From Paenibacillus terricola (GTDB lineage Bacteria > Bacillota > Bacilli > Paenibacillales > Paenibacillaceae): a stretch of DNA of 64,000 nucleotides. The stretch covers positions 248,001 to 312,000 of the forward strand of contig NZ_JACXZA010000006.1 in the NCBI RefSeq assembly GCF_014779765.1. Reading direction: 5' to 3'. A program made the translations under genes and the position numbers. Numbering within the stretch: the first letter of the stretch is position 1; the number at the start of each line of letters is the position of its first letter. Of this stretch, positions 59,109 to 64,000 are shown in pieces. The notes under the pieces are model-generated. The model saw only the letters and a program-made list of their open reading frames with translations, was not told the DNA's origin and did no database searches.

Positions 59109-62100
59109 TCACTTACGCGAACCAGCAGCCGTAAACTGCCAGTAGTCCAGATTTAACAGCTTGCTGCCATCCCCACCTTGGAACATCAAGAACACGTTGT
59201 GAACGCCGCCTACCGCAGCAACCTCTGTTTGCAGCAGCTTCCAGCTCTGATCACCGCCGGTCGACTTCACATTCAGCGTACCTATCACTTGACCAATCGG
59301 GCTGTCGAGTCGAATCTCAATCTTTCCGCCAACGTTGCCGGCGACATTCGCAGTAAAGGATGCAGCGCCCTTGTCCCCAAAGTCTACATTAGATACCGCT
59401 ACCCAATCGCCATTGCTAATATTCGTTACATCCAGGTTAATATTCGATGATGAACCAGCTGGTGCGGTAGACGGCTCGGTTGCGATGCCAGCCTGCCAGG
59501 CAATCGTCTCAGCCTCTGTGCGCTGATACGGATTAAGGGCCGCAACAGGCGCGACGCCTTCCATGTCGGCTTGAATGCTCTTAATCGAACCATCCTCGTA
59601 CATTTGAACCTTATTGATATGCGTGGAACGATAGCCCTTGCCCTCTCCAAGCGCAGCCTTGCTCAACGTCTGGGCATGGTAGACGACATACCATTCGTTG
59701 TTGAACTCGAAGATCGCATGATGGTTATTGCCTCCGACTCCGAAGAATGCACCTGGATTTTTCAGAATGGATCCCACGTACGTGAATGGTCCCATCGGGC
59801 TGTCGCTCACCATGTAAGCAATCTCGCCTGCCGGCGGCATGCCGTCAGGATGCGTGCCCGCGAAGTTCGAGCAATACGAGTAGTAATATTTGCCGTTATA
59901 TTTGTGAATGCCCGAGTCCTCGAACATATACGGCGCATCAATTGCCGATGCAGCGCCTACTGTATGGACCATATCATCTGCCAATCGAATCACCCTTGCC
60001 GTATTCGGATGAGCGGCTTGTTCCGCTGTCGGGTTATTCGGAATACCTCCGCCGAAATAAAGGTATGCGGATCCGTTATCATCAACCAGAACAGCCGGAT
60101 CGAACAGCCATACCACTCCGCCAACTCCTTCTGTCGCGAAGGAAACGAGAGGGCCGCCAATCGGGTCGGTCCAAGGCCCGGTCGGGCTGTCCGCCGTTAA
60201 TACGCCGATTCCGCCTGCGCCATTGGCGAAGTAAAGGAAGAACTTATCCTTGCCATCGATCACCTTATGCGCTGCGGCTGGCGCCCATGACAATCCTGCC
60301 CACTTCGCAGCGCCGTTCGCTCCTGCGACCGGGATCGCGCCATGATCGGTCCAGTTGACCATGTCGGCTGACGAAATGACATTAATCGTCTTGATCTGAC
60401 CGTACGTATTATCCTTGATGTTGCCGTTCGAATCATACTCATAAGCATCGTTCGTCATGTAGACGTAGACGCGTCCGTTATAGACAAGCGCGTAAGGATC
60501 GGCTCCGAATTTGTGGCTCATCAACGGATTCGAATAACCTGGCAGCTTGCCGATAGCGCCAGTATTCAACTGCTTTAGTCCGATTTCGGCCACTGCTTGC
60601 TGCACGTCGTACACGACGTCTCCGCCTTCGACATTGATATAATCGGTTGTGATTGATGCAGTGTGATCGGACGTCGCGAATGCCTCCACCTTCAGCATGA
60701 TGGTCGCAAATAATCCGCCCTTCACATGGATTTGATTTCCATCCAGCTTGATCTGCAGCCGATGGTCCGCATACGTATAGGATGCAGACCCGGCTATGTT
60801 CGAAGGGTTAAACACGACATTCGACACGGAGAGTTCCTTCGGAATGCTAAAGGATGCGTTAATTGAGCTGTACTTACCTTTCGGAAGCGCGGAAAGCGTA
60901 ATCGGCACCTGAAGCGTCATGTTCGGCACGCCGACGACATCGCTCACATCGCCTAGATCGGCCTGAAGAACCGCGGCAGGCGCACTTGCGCCCGTCAATT
61001 TATCGCTGATTCGGAAATAGTCGAAATCGACATAACCGCCAGTCGCCTTAGTCGCATAGTTGAACAGCGCGAACCGGTAGCCCATGAAATGCGGCAGCGT
61101 ATACTGCATGTGAAGCGCATTGCCGATCCGCACCCATGTGATGCCGTCCAGACTGTAGTAGAAGGCTGCATTATCCGCTTGATTTTTGAAATCCATATCG
61201 ATTTTGAAATAAACACGGTCCTGCGCGAGTGGTACGGAAGCCGCCTCAACAGGCGCTGCTCCGCTGCCGTCCACCATCACGATCGACCGCGTGCCGCCTG
61301 CCATATTAACGCCGACGAACCCGTACTTCGCTTGGAGCGCAGCCAGTCCCGCATAATCGCCATCCTTCATACGGCTGACATCAACCGCAATCGCACCTGA
61401 GCTCTCCGGCCCAAAAGACCGCTGCGTAAGTGTGTTGCGGGCATCTAGAAGAGTGGTGCTCTTCCGGCCTGTCGTCAGTCGGAGATAGCCCGGCCGATCC
61501 GTCAGCGACCAGTTGTTGTTGTCCGGATTATGATTCCACTGCCAGACGAGCGCCAGATTGGAACCATTATCGTCATTCTCGCCATTCTTCGCCGATACTG
61601 CAGCAGGCAGTGCTTTCTGAACGAACGAGACGTCGTCGACATAGAAATCCATAAGATCGTTCACGGGATCAGGTGTCCCCGTCCAAGGCGTCTCCAGGAA
61701 AATAAACGTCTCTGAAATGTCCGCATCAGCCGGCAGCGTGTAGGTTCCCTCTACCGTTCCCCATTCGCCCTTCTTGATTGTCTTGGAGCCAAGGATCTTG
61801 ATGCCCTGCCAGCTTGGACCGTTCTGAATATCGAAGTTAAATTGCTTCTGATCCGGTCCGCTCGTATATTTCACTTTAGCCGAGAATTGATAGGTCGCCC
61901 CTGCCGTCACCTCGCCTGTAATGACCTGCTTCGCACCGTCGCCAGTCGCCTTCCGTCCGGTCGTCAGGATGCTGTAAGCTCCGCTGTAATGCTCTGCGTC
62001 GGACAAGGATGCCGCAGCAGCGCCATTCGCCATCCAAGGCGCTAGCCCTGCTTCCGCGTTGCCGTTATCGATCAACTCCGACACCGAGGTGTCGAGCATG

Positions 62101-63659
62101 GACACGTCATCGACATAGAAATCCATCAGATCATTCGTAGGATCCGGCGTCTGCACCCAAGGCGTCTCGATGAAAATAAACGTTTGCGAAATATCGGCAT
62201 CGGCAGGCACCGTATACGTCCCCTCGATCGTGCCCCATTCGCCCTTCGCGATCGTCTTCGAGCCAAGGATCTTGATGCCCTGCCAGCTCGGACCATGCTG
62301 AATGTCGAAGTTGAACGGCTTCGTGTCCGGACCGCTCGTATATTTCACCTTAGCGGAGAAGCGGTAGGTGACGCCTGTTTGGATTTTGCCCGTCGTCACC
62401 TGTTTCGGACCGTCGCCCGTTAACGTCCTGCCCGATACGAGCAGCGCCTTCGAACCACTGCTATGTTCGGTATCCGTCGCGGCAACCGCCGCGCCATAGC
62501 TCCCAACCCATGATGCGTCTTGCTCATTCTCGAAGCCGCCGTTCACCAGAATTTCTGTACCGCCGGTGGAGCTGGACGGAGCAGGTTGCGTGCTAACACT
62601 TGCCTTCGGCTTCACAACCGTGTGATAGGCCGCTGCATGGCTGGCATTCTGATAGAACTCGTCCGACGCAGCTATCTTCGTAGTCGTTATCCCGTTCGAT
62701 GGCAGCCCCGTGTCGATCGTTGCAGGCACTTTGCCGCCCGCACCGAACACAGGCCAGCCGTCCGTCCATGTGACCGGCACTAGATACGGAATCCGTCCGA
62801 CCGCGCCGCGGTCGCCGAACAGCAGCGCATACCAATCCCCGTTCACCGTATCGATGATGCCGCCTTGCGCGATGCCTTGATCCTGCAGCGCGACTCTGCC
62901 CTCGTAAGGTCCTGCAATCGAGTCCGAACGGAACACCAGCTCCGTACGCATGCCGCCCGTCGGCCACGTAATCAGGAAGACGTAGTACTTGCCGTTGATT
63001 TTCTGAATATGCGAGCCTTCTGCCGCCAATCCGACATTGTTTCCTGCAGCAAGGCTTGCATTCGGGATAATGACTTGATCGAGACCGCCCGGCTTAACGG
63101 CCGTCGCATCCGCGTTCAGCTCGGTAATTCGAATATCGCCGCCGCCGTCTACAAGATAGACTCGCCCGTCATCATCGAACAAGAGCGACATATCATGATG
63201 AAAGCCAAGCTCAGACTTCGTCCAAGGACCATGCTCGATATCCGTCGTTTGGAAAATGTACGTTTTGCCCGTTGTAGACGAGCTGAACGTCACATAATAC
63301 TTGCCATTGTTATATCGCAAACTGCTCGCCCACGAGCCCTTGCCGTACTCGTTCTGTCCGCTGCTCAGCGTCTGCTTCTCATCGTCTCCGAGCACATCGT
63401 AGACATAATTAACGATCTCCCAATGGATCAGATCGTACGACTTCATGATCGGCACGCCGGGATTCATATGCATCGTCGTGCTCGTCATGTAATAGGCATT
63501 ACCTACTCGGATCACATCGGGGTCCGGAACATCCGCCCAAATAACAGGATTATTCGAAGCGCTTACATTTTTCTCCGCAAATATCGGTGATACCGGGATC
63601 AAGCTCACTAGAAGCACAAGCGTCAACAACAGAGATAACCACTTTCGATTCATTCTCAT
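59109..63659 (-). CDS. Secreted two-catalytic-module GH43 enzyme with CBMs and cohesin-like domain
   Basis: 1516 residues, secreted: signal peptide about 1-29 ending SPIFA. Order: GH43 module A (about 35-335; base Asp in VPDPDVIR, Asp in HHDMSLLFDD, acid Glu in AAEGSHIQ), two CBM4_9-like modules (about 365-525 and 527-685) that are near copies, a xylosidase C-terminal sandwich (LVWQWNHNPDNNNWS, about 700-885), a cohesin-like domain (about 895-1025), GH43 module B (about 1040-1370; FGADPYALV, FDPAVLVDD, FEDSGIHKY) and a CBM6 (about 1380-1515). AAGGAG is 6 nt before the ATG at 63659. Likely acts on xylan or arabinan side chains. Confidence 0.92.
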   Translation of the reverse strand: MRMNRKWLSLLLTLVLLVSLIPVSPIFAEKNVSASNNPVIWADVPDPDVIRVGNAYYMTSTTMHMNPGVPIMKSYDLIHWEIVNYVYDVLGDDEKQTLSSGQNEYGKGSWASSLRYNNGKYYVTFSSSTTGKTYIFQTTDIEHGPWTKSELGFHHDMSLLFDDDGRVYLVDGGGDIRITELNADATAVKPGGLDQVIIPNASLAAGNNVGLAAEGSHIQKINGKYYVFLITWPTGGMRTELVFRSDSIAGPYEGRVALQDQGIAQGGIIDTVNGDWYALLFGDRGAVGRIPYLVPVTWTDGWPVFGAGGKVPATIDTGLPSNGITTTKIAASDEFYQNASHAAAYHTVVKPKASVSTQPAPSSSTGGTEILVNGGFENEQDASWVGSYGAAVAATDTEHSSGSKALLVSGRTLTGDGPKQVTTGKIQTGVTYRFSAKVKYTSGPDTKPFNFDIQHGPSWQGIKILGSKTIAKGEWGTIEGTYTVPADADISQTFIFIETPWVQTPDPTNDLMDFYVDDVSMLDTSVSELIDNGNAEAGLAPWMANGAAAASLSDAEHYSGAYSILTTGRKATGDGAKQVITGEVTAGATYQFSAKVKYTSGPDQKQFNFDIQNGPSWQGIKILGSKTIKKGEWGTVEGTYTLPADADISETFIFLETPWTGTPDPVNDLMDFYVDDVSFVQKALPAAVSAKNGENDDNGSNLALVWQWNHNPDNNNWSLTDRPGYLRLTTGRKSTTLLDARNTLTQRSFGPESSGAIAVDVSRMKDGDYAGLAALQAKYGFVGVNMAGGTRSIVMVDGSGAAPVEAASVPLAQDRVYFKIDMDFKNQADNAAFYYSLDGITWVRIGNALHMQYTLPHFMGYRFALFNYATKATGGYVDFDYFRISDKLTGASAPAAVLQADLGDVSDVVGVPNMTLQVPITLSALPKGKYSSINASFSIPKELSVSNVVFNPSNIAGSASYTYADHRLQIKLDGNQIHVKGGLFATIMLKVEAFATSDHTASITTDYINVEGGDVVYDVQQAVAEIGLKQLNTGAIGKLPGYSNPLMSHKFGADPYALVYNGRVYVYMTNDAYEYDSNGNIKDNTYGQIKTINVISSADMVNWTDHGAIPVAGANGAAKWAGLSWAPAAAHKVIDGKDKFFLYFANGAGGIGVLTADSPTGPWTDPIGGPLVSFATEGVGGVVWLFDPAVLVDDNGSAYLYFGGGIPNNPTAEQAAHPNTARVIRLADDMVHTVGAASAIDAPYMFEDSGIHKYNGKYYYSYCSNFAGTHPDGMPPAGEIAYMVSDSPMGPFTYVGSILKNPGAFFGVGGNNHHAIFEFNNEWYVVYHAQTLSKAALGEGKGYRSTHINKVQMYEDGSIKSIQADMEGVAPVAALNPYQRTEAETIAWQAGIATEPSTAPAGSSSNINLDVTNISNGDWVAVSNVDFGDKGAASFTANVAGNVGGKIEIRLDSPIGQVIGTLNVKSTGGDQSWKLLQTEVAAVGGVHNVFLMFQGGDGSKLLNLDYWQFTAAGSRK

Positions 63660-64000
63660 CAATATCTCCTTCCGAAACAATTAAGTTGTCAAGCTTTGTC
63701 TTTACATATAACTCCTATATCCTCGTGCACGGCGCATGCCAAATTGTACGGCGCCTTATTCGGACACCGACCACCTCCCTTCATATGGAATTCAATAAGC
63801 GCGATTTGAATCGTGATAGGTCTTATGCGAGAGTCTGTTATGTTGGAGATATCATTGTGAGAAAAGCGAGGGCTTGAGAGAGCATCTAACATGTGAGTAG
63901 GACTAAGTGTAGCGCCTTCAACAGGCTCCCAACAACCCGTGTAACCGTAGTTGTACAGCCTGCCGAATCGTGGTTGTTGTTGGACATGGTCATTCGGTTT
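63660..64000. other. Upstream region of the GH43 gene, right edge
   Basis: About 340 bp holding the GH43 promoter region. I see no clear cre site. A minus-strand frame is open from the edge to a TGA near 63689 (about 103 codons) but has no visible start or recognisable domain, so I do not call it. Confidence 0.4.

Noticed and set aside
63689-64000. Minus-strand frame open from the right edge
   Set aside because: About 103 codons without stop but with no visible start, no domain and a composition unlike the neighbours; the edge prevents judgement.
1-64000. tRNA, rRNA, insertion sequence or prophage genes
   Set aside because: I looked for cloverleaf-like runs, rRNA segments, transposase or integrase motifs and terminal repeats and saw none; a covariance search would be needed to exclude short RNAs.

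Overview
The window looks like chromosomal DNA of a Paenibacillaceae bacterium (Paenibacillus or a close relative). The grounds are its many solute-binding lipoproteins, YesM/YesN-type two-component pairs beside sugar ABC transporters, strong AGGAGG-type ribosome binding sites, catabolite-repression-like sites and polysaccharide hydrolases. This is inference from gene content, not a species call. I see no rRNA, tRNA, CRISPR, insertion sequence or phage gene.

Layout. 1-625: partial short-chain dehydrogenase running off the left edge. 757-7062 (minus): the most unusual locus. An ECF sigma factor is followed, with 4-bp overlaps throughout, by a membrane protein that joins an anti-sigma-like N-terminus to an extracellular solute-binding domain, and then by three paralogous solute-binding lipoproteins. 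No permease or ATPase is present, which suggests ligand sensing rather than transport. 7228-11343: Fur-controlled ferric-siderophore ABC importer. 11581-17193: VOC proteins, a methyltransferase, a flavoprotein, and a LysR regulator divergent from two dehydrogenases. 17204-24740: CUT1 oligosaccharide importer with a YesN/YesM pair and cre-like sites. 24758-29322 (minus): an envelope-glycan cluster (GT-C transferase, GT2, DUF2304, SMR-like transporter) followed by a cyclase, a lipoprotein and a 53-residue membrane protein. Its leading promoter shares the 13-mer AAAATAGGGAACT and a CGTC -10 element with the promoter of the ECF operon, so the two loci may form one regulon.

29398-32470: ArsR-type regulator with a perfect palindromic operator and a four-domain persulfide/sulfur-trafficking protein. 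32603-35285: beta-propeller lipoprotein and an Fsr-type efflux pump. 35628-36650: old yellow enzyme, then 740 bp of hairpin-rich gene-free DNA. 37394-40630: AraC regulator and GH42 beta-galactosidase. 40724-41057: tandem ~156-bp repeat carrying palindromes. 41226-41768: small membrane protein.

42012-52350: galactofuranose-type ABC importer (YtfQ/R/T, YjfF) with an extra binding protein, divergent from a histidine kinase, response regulator and sugar-binding lipoprotein that overlap one another. 52373-55031: acetyltransferase, CD3324-family protein, double VOC protein. 55270-58776: threonine synthase, membrane acyltransferase, PgsA. 59109-63659: a 1516-residue secreted enzyme with two GH43 modules, carbohydrate-binding modules and a cohesin-like domain. 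The carbohydrate genes together suggest a plant-polysaccharide degrader.

Starts were moved from the longest frame wherever a ribosome binding site or promoter argued for it; those choices are stated in each entry.
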